Shown here: in pieces, positions 32,301-42,759 of the stretch
Position numbering within the stretch: the first letter of the stretch is position 1
Layout of the letters: every line of letters starts with the position of its first letter
Origin: Tolypocladium sp. Sup5 PDA-1
Lineage: Eukaryota; Ascomycota; Sordariomycetes; Hypocreales; Ophiocordycipitaceae
DNA length: 64,000 nt
Direction: 5' to 3'
NCBI GenBank assembly: GCA_000750105.3
Contig: JPHH03000001.1
Location: forward strand, 930,001-994,000
The notes under the pieces: model-generated
What the model was told of the DNA's origin: nothing
The model's database searches: none
What the model saw: only the letters and a program-made list of their open reading frames with translations
Made by a program: the position numbers and the translations under genes

Positions 32301-35300
32301 CAGCGGTGAAGGCTGAAGACAGCGCCGAAGATGTCAAGACTGAAGACGCCGAAGTCGAGACAGCTGCGCCGGTGACGGACGCTAGTGAGGCCGAAACAAC
32401 TTCCACCTCCGCACCTGATGCTCAGCCAGATTCCAGTGGTGCTGTGGAGCCAGTTTCTGTGGTGACTGAGCCTGATATCACGCCAGATGCAAAGACAGAG
32501 GATGCCACTAGCTCAGAGTCTGCCGCTGTCCCAGAGGCCAAAAACGAACAAGAGGAGCCCGCAGGGGCTACCCCAGACGACTCTGCCAAGGACGCGCCCA
32601 TCGATGCGCCCACTGAAGCCGCTCAACTTCCCGTAGAAGATGAGAAGCCGGCCGAGTCAACCTCGGAGCCAAAGGATGAAACACCAGCCGCCAGTGAACC
32701 TGAAAAGGACTCCGAGGAGGACAATGTTGAGAAACAGGAGCCGCAGACTGGCGAGACTGAGCCTGAAAAGTCAGAGACTGCTGCTCCTGCTCCCGCTTCC
32801 GAGTCTGCTGAGCCAGAAACCGCGGAAGCTCCAACGGCAGAGGGAATCCTTGAAACCGCCCCTGAGACAAAGGACGGGCCCAAGGCAGAGGAAACTGCTA
32901 CCGCCGACGATGCAGCAACTGGTGCGGCACCGGAGGCAGAAGTCGTGGCCGATGTAGTGCCTAAGGGAGATGCCTCTGAGTCCAAGGAGCCTGATGAGGT
33001 AGCACCTACGAATTATGACGCACCGGCAACTGCTGCTGATACACAGAAGCTCACTGAGTTTGACGCTGACACAGAGGACGCAAAGGAAGAGATGCCGGCG
33101 GAGATTGGTGGAGACACAAGCAGTGGTGATGCTGCTCCACCTGCTGCTGAAGTACCTGCGCCCACCGAGGAGGCAGCCGAAACTGTCGAAGGTGGTGCTT
33201 CTAAGCAGGAGCCTGAGCCTCCCAACGAAACCACTGAGCCTGAAGTTGCGACGGACAAATCGGCCGATACCAAGGACGAGAGCTCCCCTCCTCAAGACGA
33301 GGCTGAGGACTCTAAACCCACTGAAGAGGCCAAGAAGGTCGAAGCGTCCGCAGAGGTTATAGCTCCGGAGACTGACGCTGCCCCCGCTGAAGGCGAAGAC
33401 TCCAAGGAGCCTATCGCAGCCGAGGAACCAAGTTCTGAGGAGGCTCAAAAGGAGGTTGAAGTTGATTTGCCCACCGATGCTTCTGAGCAGCCCCAGGATA
33501 CTGAAGCTCTCAAGGAAGCTGAGGAGTCTAAGGATGTTCAGGCGTTGGAGACAGACGCAGCAGTCGCCGAGGACGCCGGTGCTGCCAAGGAGGTCGACTC
33601 TCTTCCACAAGCGAGTGAAGTTCCTAGGCCAGAGACGGCAGAGTCAAAGCTTGCAGATGTACCTGCCGAGACAAACGTCGACGAGACTCCGGCGGAAGAT
33701 GAGGCTGGCAAGGAAGCCGAAACTCAAGCAGACAAGCAGCCTGAGCCTGAGCCTACCGTGGCCAAGGCTGAGCACGAGGATGGAGAGTCGCCTGTAGCTC
33801 CCGTCGACAAAGTTGAGGGTGCCTCCACTGAAGGAGATGCCGACCCAACGCCTGCGGAAGAGCAAGGCGTCAAACCAGACGAAGCGCCAGAGGTGGCAGA
33901 TCAGACTGTCGAAGCCGAGCCGAAGCCGGACGCGGCAGATGAGCAAGTTGAATCTGCCGAGCCCGTCGAGGAGCAGGCCGTAGTGGCCGACGAGCCGGTA
34001 GCAGAGGCGCCAGCTACAGAGTCTGCTCCGGCGGCCGAACCAGAGACCGAGGCAGTCGAAGAGCCAGTCGCGCCTGACGCAGATGAAGTGAACGCCCAGA
34101 TCAATGGCGAGGATAGGCAAGAGCAAGAAGCCGAATCCAAGCCAGAAGCCGAGAATGTGGCGCCTCAAGCTGATGAGGAACATGCATCTGACGACACTTC
34201 TGGGGAGACTTTGAAGGATGAGGACGCTCCTCCAGCTGACGAACCTCCTGCGGCTGAAGAGAAATCAGAGGCAGTGGAAGACAGCCAACCACCAGAGGAG
34301 GTCGTGGCCGTCGCCCAAGACGAGCCCTCAGAGGCAGATGAGGAGGTACCAAAAGCCACTGAAGCTTCAGAGGATGCTACGGCAGTGAGCGAGGATCCGG
34401 CCGCCGCAGCTCCAGAGACAGAGCCTAAGGAGGCTGAGCCTGCTGCCGAAGTCGCCCCTGAGGCAGAAGAAGAACCTCCTGCTGAAGTTGAGGCCCCGGC
34501 CGAGACAAACGTCGAAAGTCAAGAAGCAACAGCAACTGAACCTGCGCCGGAGGTCGAGAGCCCTGCTGAGGTGGCCGAAGAGGTGGAAGAGCCTGCTGTT
34601 GCGGAGGAGGCCGCCGAAGCAGCACCTCCTTCCCCTGAGCAGGAGAAGGCTGTAGAGCCAGAGTCAGAACAAGAAGCCAAGCCGACTGACGAAGCTGCGG
34701 AGGCTGCTCGGGCTGACGAGGAAGAAGAAAGCAAAGATACCGTGGGGCCTATTCCAATTCCAAAAGAAGAGAAGCAGGCAACTCGGTCGAAGAAAGGTGA
34801 GGAACAAAGTTCTTTCAATGATACCCCATTTGATTTTCTGGGAGAGTCTGGAGACACCACATCAAAGTCAGATGTGGATGTCGACAATGGCGTTTTGGCG
34901 TTGGATTCCAAGGAGCACCCTGATACCCGAGAGACAACAATGGAGGAGGATGGTGGGGATGTCAAGCCTGTCGCCGACGATCATCCAACCTTACCAGCGA
35001 TTACGACGGCAACGGAAATACACGAGGACAAGCAACATCAGGATGTCATTCCAGGTGCAGAGGAACCAACCCAATGGGTTGAGCACACAGAGGCAGAGGT
35101 GCAAGATGCAACGTCTGCGGAGGACTCAGCTCGCAATGGGGATGAAGTAGACATCCCAACGACGGCAGCGGAGCCACAAGAGGAATCTGCTGTGACCCTT
35201 GATGCTGCGACCAACGATCACGACGAAGACCACATACCCGATCAACCAGCCCTTGACCAAGACGTGATCCACCAGAACCCTGCGGATGGTCGGCATTACG

Positions 35301-38300
35301 AGAAAACCGAGCGCGGTATTGCTGTGGCAGAGACGGTCGGAGATACCGAAGGGGAAGCAGTGGAAGAAGCTTCTACGGGCCCGACTGTGCCGCAAGACAC
35401 TACTGCGACTGAGCAGAATTATTATCAGCAGGTTGATGCCAAAGACGATGCTTCACTACCTCAGGCGTCAGATGTGGGAGGCGATCAGGTTCTAGAAGCA
35501 GCAGACAGTTCGGTCCCAGAAGCTGCGGTCCCAGAAGCTGCGGTCCCAGAAGCTGCGGTTCCAGAAGCTGCGGTTCCAGAAGCTGCGGTTCCAGAAGCTG
35601 CTGTTCCAGAAGCTGCAGACGTTCAGACATCAGACGTGGCAAACACTCAAGTCTCAGACGTCGTGGACTCTCCTGTCCCAGAAGTCCCAGACGTTCAGGT
35701 CTTGGAAGCCACAGGAGATCAGGCCCAGGAAGTCGCAGACGTTCAGGATGTGGAAGTCACAACAGGTCAAGTCCCGGAAGCCGCAGACACTGAGATCCCA
35801 GAGCTGGCAAACTCCCTGGTCCCAAAAGTCACCGAGGATCAGATCCCAGAAGTCGCAGTCGCTCAGGCCCCGAATGTCACAAAAGATCAGGTCCCGGAAG
35901 TCACATGCGTCGAGATCCAAGACGTGGCAGACACCCAGCCAGAAGCCGCAGACACCCAAGCCCCAGAAGTTACAGATTCCCTCGCCCCAGAAGTTGCAGA
36001 CTCTCACGTCCCGGAAGTGCCAGAAGCCCAGCCGGAAGCCGCAGACGCTCAGGTCCCGGAGACCACCGAGGATCGGGCCCCAGAGGTGGCAGACACTCAG
36101 CCAGAAGGTAGGGACGCTCGCGTCCTAGAAGCCACAGCAGATCAGGTCCCAGAGGTCGGAGACGTCGGAGACGTCGGAGACGCCGAGCCAGAAGTCGCAG
36201 ACACTCAGGTCCCAGACGTGGCAGCTGTCCAGCTAGAAGTCGCAGACGCTCAGGTCCCGGAGGCCACAGAAGATCGGGCCCCAGAGGTCGCAGACGCTTA
36301 CGTCCTACACGTGGCAGACACCGAGCCAGAACTCGCAGACACACTTACGCTTCCCGTGATCCCTCCGAGCTCTTCCTTCGACGCTAGCGTCACCACCTCA
36401 CTTGCCCAAAACGCCAAGGATGAGGACAAGACCACGTCCCCAGAACAGCAAAACATTGCTGAGGTGACTGATGAAGAGCCTGTTGAGGAGCTTGCCGAGA
36501 TGCCCGCTGAGGTGCCTGCTGAGGTTTCCGCTGCGGTTCCCGTTCCCGCTGAGGTCACCGCTCCCGCTGAGGTTCCCGTTCCCGCTGAGGTTCCCGCTGA
36601 GGTTCCCGCTCCCGCTGAGGTTCTCGCTGAGGTGTCCGCTGAGACTTCCGCTGAGGTTTCTGTCGAGGAGCCTGCTGAGGTGCTCGTTCCCGCTGAGGTC
36701 CCCGCTGAGGAGCTTTCTAAAGTTCCCACCGAGGTTCCCGCCGAGGTTCTTGCTCTTGTTGAGTCTCCCGCTAAGGAGCCTGCTGAGGTTCCCACCGAGC
36801 TTCCCATTCCTGCTGAGGAGCCTACTCAGGAGCTTGCTGAAGTTCCCGCCGAGGTTATCGCTCCTACTGAGGTTCTCGCTGAGGTGCCCGCTGAGACTTC
36901 CGCTGAGGTTCCTATCGAGGAGCCTGCTGAAGTTCTCGTTAAGGTTCCCGCCGAGATTCTCGCTCCTGCTAAGGTTCTCGATAAGGGGCCTGCTGAGGAT
37001 CTTGCTGAGGTGTCTGCTGAGACTTACGCTGAGACTTCCGCTGAGGAGCCTGCTGAAGAACCTGCTGAGGTTCTCGCTCCTGCTGAGATTCCCGCTCCCG
37101 CTGAGGTTCTCGCTGAGGAGCCTGCTAAGGTTCTTGCTGAGGTGTCTGCTGACACTCACGCTGAGACTTCCGCTGAGGGGCCTGCTGAAGAGCCTGCTGA
37201 GGTTCCCGTTCCCGCTAAGGTTCTCGTTGAGGTTCCTGTTGAGGTGCCTGCTGATACTCCCGCTGAGACCTCCGCTGAGGTTCCTGCTGAGGAGCCGACG
37301 CCTCCTGGCCTCAACACTGCGGGCGAGGAAGCGGCGGCGACCATTGAGTCACCTGTGCCGGAGCCCGACCCTCGGGATCGTGCGCAATCGCCAACCACCA
37401 CACCTTTCAAGGAGTCGGACCATCGAGGACTGGTGGCTGCTGCATCTATTGGTGCGGCCGCAATCTCAGGCATAGTCGTCAGCTCTCTCGCCACCAAGCA
37501 GCATGACAACCCCTCAGAGGTGCCCGCTCCTACAGAATCGGGCCTCACATCGAATCAGATCAATGACGCTTCAGAGACAGTTGAGGGCCAGACAGCAGTT
37601 CAGCCCAGAGAGTTGCCAGGGGAGGCGGCTGTGCCATCAATGGAGCCGCCTCCTCACAGAGACCAACCTGTTTCAACTCCAGAACAGGCAGACCCAACTC
37701 TTCACGATTCGGCTCCGGCAGACCGCGATCTCCCGGCCTGTAGCGCAGCCAGCGCTGAGAAGGCGACGCCTCTGTCAACACCCCCCTCCGCAGAGCAAAC
37801 GGAACAGGAGCCCAGAATTGCTCAAACTACTCTGGCACTTCCGATGGGCATTAACGAGATCGACCCCCGGGTAGCAACTCCGGGAGTAGTGGTTCCTGAT
37901 GCGGAAATGGTCAGCTTGCAACGCGCTCGAACGCTGCGTCGGAAGCAGAAGCTGGCAGTTCGAAATGCTGAAGAGACAGTGGCCGCTGCCGTAGTTATTT
38001 ATGCCACGGTGGAAGCACTTAGCCCTCCAGAAAGCCCGACTCTGGGCGCATTGCATGGCGACGGCAAGGACGTACCCAGCCTGGGCCATGACATGATCTT
38101 AGACGCGAGTGCTGCACAATCACCTGACAAATTCACTCGGCGGAGGAGTCTGGAGGGCCAGGAGGACGACCTGCGCGAATCTGTTACTGACTTATTTACA
38201 GACGGCAGATCAAGAGAGCTTGGCTCATCGAGCAGTGACAAGGACAGGGAGAGACATCGCAGACACCGACACTCCCACCACTCGTCGACTCATTCCAGCA

Positions 38301-39121
38301 GGACTCGCGTCGAAGAAGAAGGCAAGGAGAACCGGCGGCGTTCGTCGCAGAGCTCTCACAGCAGCTCTCACTCGTCTCACCGCCACCGGGCGGACAGTGC
38401 GGGCTCTGGCGCCAACAGCAAGACACCCCCCAGGACGCCCAAACGGCACGACAGTGGGTACTCTGGAGACAGCTCTGGAGGAAGTTCTGGAAAGAGACGC
38501 AGGACTGCAGAAGAGCAGGCTGAACACGAACGGAGAAAGGCCGAGCGACAGCTCAAGGAGAAGGAACCTGAGCGTCGCGAGTCCTCCACCAGGGATCGCA
38601 AGAGCAAGGAGCCGGAGGCTCAGGCTGACCACAGCCACCGCTCATCCCGTCGTCAAAGCCACTCTAGTCACTCGCGGTCTGAGCAGCCAAGGCCCTCGGC
38701 TTCGGTCGACAGGGAGCCAGTCACTCTGGTGCAGCCTGAGAAGCGATTCTTTGACGTCAAGAACTCCGAGGGCATTGTGGGACCCAGTCCTCCTACGCCT
38801 CCTGTTGTCAAAGACACCGCGATTCCTCCGCCGCCTGTGTCCGCTAAAGAACCCTCTCGCCCAGATGACCCCAAGCGCTCGAGCACGACGCGCTCCAAGC
38901 ACAGTTCCAGCCGCCAGTCGACGGACCAATCGCGCCCCAAGTCATCCAAGTCGCGAGATGACACTGTGCCTAACGAGCCCAAGTCCTCAGACAAGGCCCG
39001 CTCCCCGCCAGAGGATGCAGCACGCCGCGCGAGGCACAGCGAACGTAAGAAGGCTAAGGAGGAGGAGAAGAAGCCAGGCGGTCTCCGTGGCCTTCTCAAG
39101 AGAGTGTTTACGGCGGGTTGA
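29343..39121 (+). CDS. Giant disordered acidic repeat protein (about 3,200 aa)
   Basis: The frame is open without interruption from 29429 to the TGA at 39119-39121. The preferred model adds a first exon 29343..29426 (MESADNITAAQP...), an intron 29427-29530 (GTATGA/CCAACAG) and probably a second 51-nt in-frame intron 29571-29621 with a CACTAAC branch point, giving about 3,207 aa. Order: Lys-rich runs (KKDKKKQDKKNKKK); about 2,500 residues of Glu/Ala/Pro/Val-rich sequence with successive repeat arrays (EEPTPV, VPEAA, VPEVADTQ-like, AEVPAEV); one hydrophobic segment (AAASIGAAAISGIVVSSLA, about 37430-37490); LRRKQKLAVRNAEETVAAAV; then a Ser/Arg/His-rich basic tail ending GLRGLLKRVFTAG. No enzyme domain is visible. 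The layout is that of a long flexible tether or scaffold, comparable in style to fungal leashin-type proteins. Homology to them is not shown. Confidence 0.8.
30262..30512 (+). repeat. 18-bp coding repeat encoding EEPTPV/EEPAPV units
   Basis: About fourteen tandem six-residue units of the type (A/T)P(V/A/T)EEP lie inside the giant-protein gene. Neighbouring units are identical or differ by one or two bases, indicating recent duplication. Confidence 0.9.
35513..35617 (+). repeat. 15-bp coding repeat encoding seven VPEAA units
   Basis: Seven tandem 15-bp units (gtcccagaagctgcg type) lie inside the giant-protein gene, with only single-base differences (gtc/gtt, gcg/gct) between units. The array grades into longer, more diverged VPEVADTQ-like repeats to about 36345. 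Confidence 0.92.
36480..37310 (+). repeat. Degenerate AEVPAEV coding repeat region
   Basis: This is a long stretch of short Ala-Glu-Val-Pro units (variants PAEVLAEVSAETSAEV) in the giant-protein gene. Units vary in length and order, and higher-order copies of about 100-130 codons recur several times (for example around 36590, 36870 and 37090). The reverse strand is also open here because of codon composition, not because it encodes a protein. Confidence 0.85.
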
Positions 39122-39854
39122 GAAAGGGCGGCGAACTACTATGCTGGTGGAGGAGATTGGTGGAGGAGATGTGTTTCCTAGCTTGTTGGACGATTTATGT
39201 ATGATGTGATGTATGAGGCTACGACCCGTGACACACTCTGAGATTGTTTGTTTTGCAGCGTCTTGGGTCACGAACGCCATGTCCGATTACGCACTTTTCA
39301 TGTTTTGGTATTTCAATTTGATGGCATATGATTTTTTGTTATCACTGAGCTGAATGTGGAGACCGTAACAAGGCCAGCGTGCTATGAAATGACGATGGCG
39401 TACGGAGGCATGGCTGTTCGAGAGGACCTGACACTATTGGCAGTGCAAGTCTAGTTTTGATATGCTATCTCGGGCAATCACTCTTTGTTTAAAATCAATT
39501 GTTGTGCAGGTTTTCGGCAAAACTCACTTCGACAAGAGCACGTCTTACTCGTACATGAAGACCACTTACACGGAGGTTGAGGCGATGAGGGTGGTCACGT
39601 GGATGTGCATGTGATCCGCGAGGTTAGAGCCAGGACCGGAGCGCGGCGGGGATTGATCCGACACAGCCCTAATTTCGAGCCCAATTTGGCACCCACCAAA
39701 TTTTGCGCGCCGAAACGCCGCTGGACTCCATCGCCAAATTCGGAACCTTTTTTCCCGTCTCCTCTACCACCACACCGCAATCCACCAGACCCAAGACGCA
39801 GGATTCGACTTCTTTGCGTTCTTTCACGAACCTCACTCAATAACAACATCCACA
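39122..39854. other. Intergenic region
   Basis: This is the 3' flank of the giant-protein gene and the promoter of the eL22 gene. No gene was seen. The C/T-rich segment at 39740-39845 directly before the eL22 start fits a ribosomal-protein promoter and leader. Confidence 0.6.
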
Positions 39855-40520
39855 ATGGCTCCTCAGGCAGTATGTACATGACACCGCTTTGCTGTCGGCG
39901 CCGCCCGCAGCTGCCCCGCGCGCAAGCAGCAGGGGAGCGCGGCGCCTGGAAATGTGCAGTAGGCTAAGTTGTCGTGTAGCAGCAGAAGAAGTCGGGCAAG
40001 GCCCAGAAGCAGACTAAGAAGGTATGTGAGGCAGGAAGCAAGAAACAGACTTGTGGGAGTGTTGCCGGGATACGAATTGGCTGCTAACGTGCGTGCGCGC
40101 AGTTCATCATCAACGCTCAGCAGCCCGCTAGCGACAAGATCTTCGACGTCTCCGCCTTCGAGAAGTTCCTCCAGGACCGCATCAAGGTCGAGGGCCGCAC
40201 CAACAACCTGGGCGACAATGTCGTGATCCAGCAGGCTGGTGAGGGCAAGATCGAGATCATTGCCCACAACGAACTGTCCGGCCGCTACCTCAAGTACTTG
40301 TACGTGCCGCCCGCTGCCCGCATCGCACACAAGCTCTCTCGTTGCGAGCGCCGGGTGCTTTGGTATTATACAGACTAACATGATTTGCCGCAGGACGAAG
40401 AAGTTCCTCAAGAAGCAGCAGCTCCGCGACTGGCTCCGCGTCGTCTCCACCTCGAAGGGCGTCTACGAGCTCAAGTTCCTCAACGTCGTCAACGACGAGG
40501 CCGACGAGGATGACGAGTAA
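39855..40520 (+). CDS. RPL22: Large ribosomal subunit protein eL22
   Basis: Model: join(39855..39869, 39980..40021, 40103..40299, 40394..40520), about 126 aa. It is a small component of the 60S ribosomal subunit. The sequence matches eL22 throughout: basic start (KKSGKAQKQTKK), FIINAQQPASDKIFDVSAFE, FLQDRIKVEGRTNNLG, ELSGRYLKYLTKKFLKK, LRDWLRVVSTSKGVYELKF and the acidic end DEADEDDE. The first exon is only 15 nt (MAPQA). The second acceptor is ambiguous because three in-frame AGs follow each other (TAG-CAG-CAG), so exon 2 may begin at 39980, 39983 or 39986, changing the product by up to two Gln. Several short introns near the 5' end are usual for fungal ribosomal-protein genes. Confidence 0.95.
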
Positions 40521-40870
40521 ACTGGCTTCGTTGCTAGGGTACTCAGTGTCAGGAGGAGAATGGATTTGGCGAATTGGGACCGGCGACTTTGATGACGGTA
40601 AAACGTTAGGAAGCGTGCCAATAGAACCAACCATTTGAGTGGGAGATGAAAACGTCGTTGCTATTGTGATTGTGAAATGCCTGTGCTGTGTGTGCACTTT
40701 TCCTGCCTGCCTGCCCAATGCGTCTATGTAATGCGGTATCCGGATGTTAAATGTCCATGCGGTATATCTGCGATGCTTTCCCTTCCAGAGCAAGTCTCCC
40801 CCCTATGCAGCCACATGCCAGTCTGCTGAATGCAATTCTCCCCATGAAAATGGCCTGCTGCTTCGAGGCA
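40521..40870. other. Convergent 3' region
   Basis: These 350 bases lie between the stop codons of the eL22 and mitochondrial carrier genes. They carry the 3' untranslated regions and nothing else was seen. Confidence 0.6.
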
Positions 40871-42030
40871 TCAAGGCAACGTCCTCATGACACCCTCAAA
40901 GGCCACGAGCGCCACCGCGTTCGCGGGAAACGCCCTGAGGAAGCACGGCAGAAACCCCCTCCAGTACCCCCTCCACCCGCTCTCCCTATACACGGCGACG
41001 GCCGCGTCCCTCCACCGCGGGAACCTCCTCGTGCCGTCGCCCAGGCCGCCGCCCAGCGGGTCCGTCATGATGCGCTGCTTGACCAGGTCGCTCGGGTAGC
41101 TCGTCAGCCAAAACACCTGCGCGCTCAGCCCGCCGGCCCAGAAGTTGATGGCGGGCGCGCTGAGGTGCGTGTGGCGGCGCAGGGTGCGCGACAGCACGTC
41201 GTAGCTGCTCCACCAGAAGAAGAAGAAGCCGCGGAAGAGCAGCGTGGCGCCGAGGCCGTGGTAGACGCCGCGCAGGCCGTGGTGCGCGTAGGTGCGCGCG
41301 AGGCAGTCGAGCGGGCCCGAGTACAGGCGCTGCGACTTGAGCGCCGCGTACTGGATCTGAAGGCGCGCCTTGACGTGCTCGACGGGGGCGGCGATGAAGC
41401 TGACGGTTGCGCCGGCGAGGATGCCCGCGAGGCCGTGGCCAAGCGGCGGGAGGTACGTTGATGATGACGCTGATGGCGTTGACGACAGCAAAGGAGGCAG
41501 CCTCCCCATCAGCGCCTTGAAGCCGAACCCCTCGCCGCCCTCGCCGGCGCCCGGCGCCCACGACGACGCGCCAAAGACGTGCTGCGCCATGAGCCGCCGG
41601 TACACCGTCAGCGAGCCCAGCATGACCGAGTCCATGAACATCCAGCCCACCAGCGGCGGCGTCGCGCCCTTGTACAGCCCGCGCAGGCCCTCGTGCCGCA
41701 CCGTCTGCGCCACGCACTGCAGCGGGCCGCTGAAGCGGCCCGCGTCGGTGGTCTGCAGGCGCACCTTGACCGTGTCGAAGGGGTGGCCGACTGTTCCTCG
41801 TTAGCTGCTTCACTCATCTTCTAGAAGCCTCATGATGTGAGGGGAGGCAACGCACCGGTTAGCTTCGCGATGCCGCTGAACACGCCGGCCACGAAGCCCT
41901 TGTAGTCGCGCTTCGGGGCCGCCGAATCCTTGTTGGTCTGCTGTACATCCGGCGCCATGGCGAGAGACGCAGCAGCAGGAGGGTGCTGTGTCTCAACGCT
42001 CAGCGAAGCCGCATCCGCAGCCGGCGCCAT
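40871..42030 (-). CDS. Mitochondrial carrier family protein (SLC25)
   Basis: Model: complement(40871..41790, 41856..42030), 364 aa. It is an inner-mitochondrial-membrane metabolite carrier with six helices in three repeats. The three carrier signatures are visible: PFDTVKVRLQ, PVEHVKARLQ and PSDLVKQRIM. The family GxxGLYKG/GxRGVYHG and GYWRGFLPCFLRAFPANA elements follow them. The single intron (GTGCGT donor, GAACAG acceptor) falls inside the first signature and restores phase (KLT then VGHPFDTVK). The N-terminal 50 residues are Ala/Pro-rich and not conserved. The carrier resembles the carnitine/ornithine/Ymc1 branch of the family, but I cannot assign a substrate. The start at 42030 was chosen over an upstream in-frame ATG at 42096. 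Confidence 0.92.
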
Positions 42031-42759
42031 GACGTCCGCGACCAGGGTAGCGCCTCTCGCTTTCGGAGAATAATCTCCCGAGACGGAAAACCCCAAGTCT
42101 CTCTCACCGGTCCATCAAATTTCGCGTTTCTCCTTTGCCCTGCTGGGTGCGATTTGAGTTGAATGAGTGGCTTGGGTTGGGATGAGGTGAGTTGAGTTGA
42201 TAAGGTGGTGATGAATGTGCCAACGGTCGCCGTCAGTGGTGGGGCGGCTGAGGCCGATTTTTCGGGGCAAGGACGCAGCGGGACAGTCAGACTAACGGCG
42301 GGAGAGCTGCATATTACGCTCGCAAACCGCTCATCGACTTGGCATGTGGTCTCGTCACGCACGTCACACACCCTCCAGAATCACTTCACACGACACGTCA
42401 CATCAACTGCACAACATACAAGCCAACTCCCTTGTCTCTTCTCTCCCTAAATGTGTATACCAAGGAGCCGCCGCCGACACGGCCTCCCCCGTTGCAGCCA
42501 GCAATGCATTCATGCCAATTCCAACAGGACTGACACTCTGCTCTAGAAACAAGAAAGCCATGTGTCATTTCGTCGTCAAGAATGATAATATGATAAAAGA
42601 TGCACGAGCACAAGCTCGTGCCGTCCCGTGTGCTTGCTATGTGCATTGATTGTGTACCAGCGAGTGGCCTGCACGACCATCCCATTCATGCTGTAACCCA
42701 TACGCTTGTTTTTGTTGTTTTTGCAAAGACGACTAGTGTTCAAAAACGCCGACACCCCG
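42031..42759. other. Intergenic region
   Basis: This is the promoter of the carrier gene and the 3' flank of the next minus-strand gene. No gene was seen. Confidence 0.6.

Noticed and set aside
36471..37475. Plus-strand frame of 334 codons rich in Leu/Arg/Pro in the giant gene
   Set aside because: It is an alternative-phase reading of the AEVP repeats. The main frame is continuous through this region and has the consistent repeat meaning.
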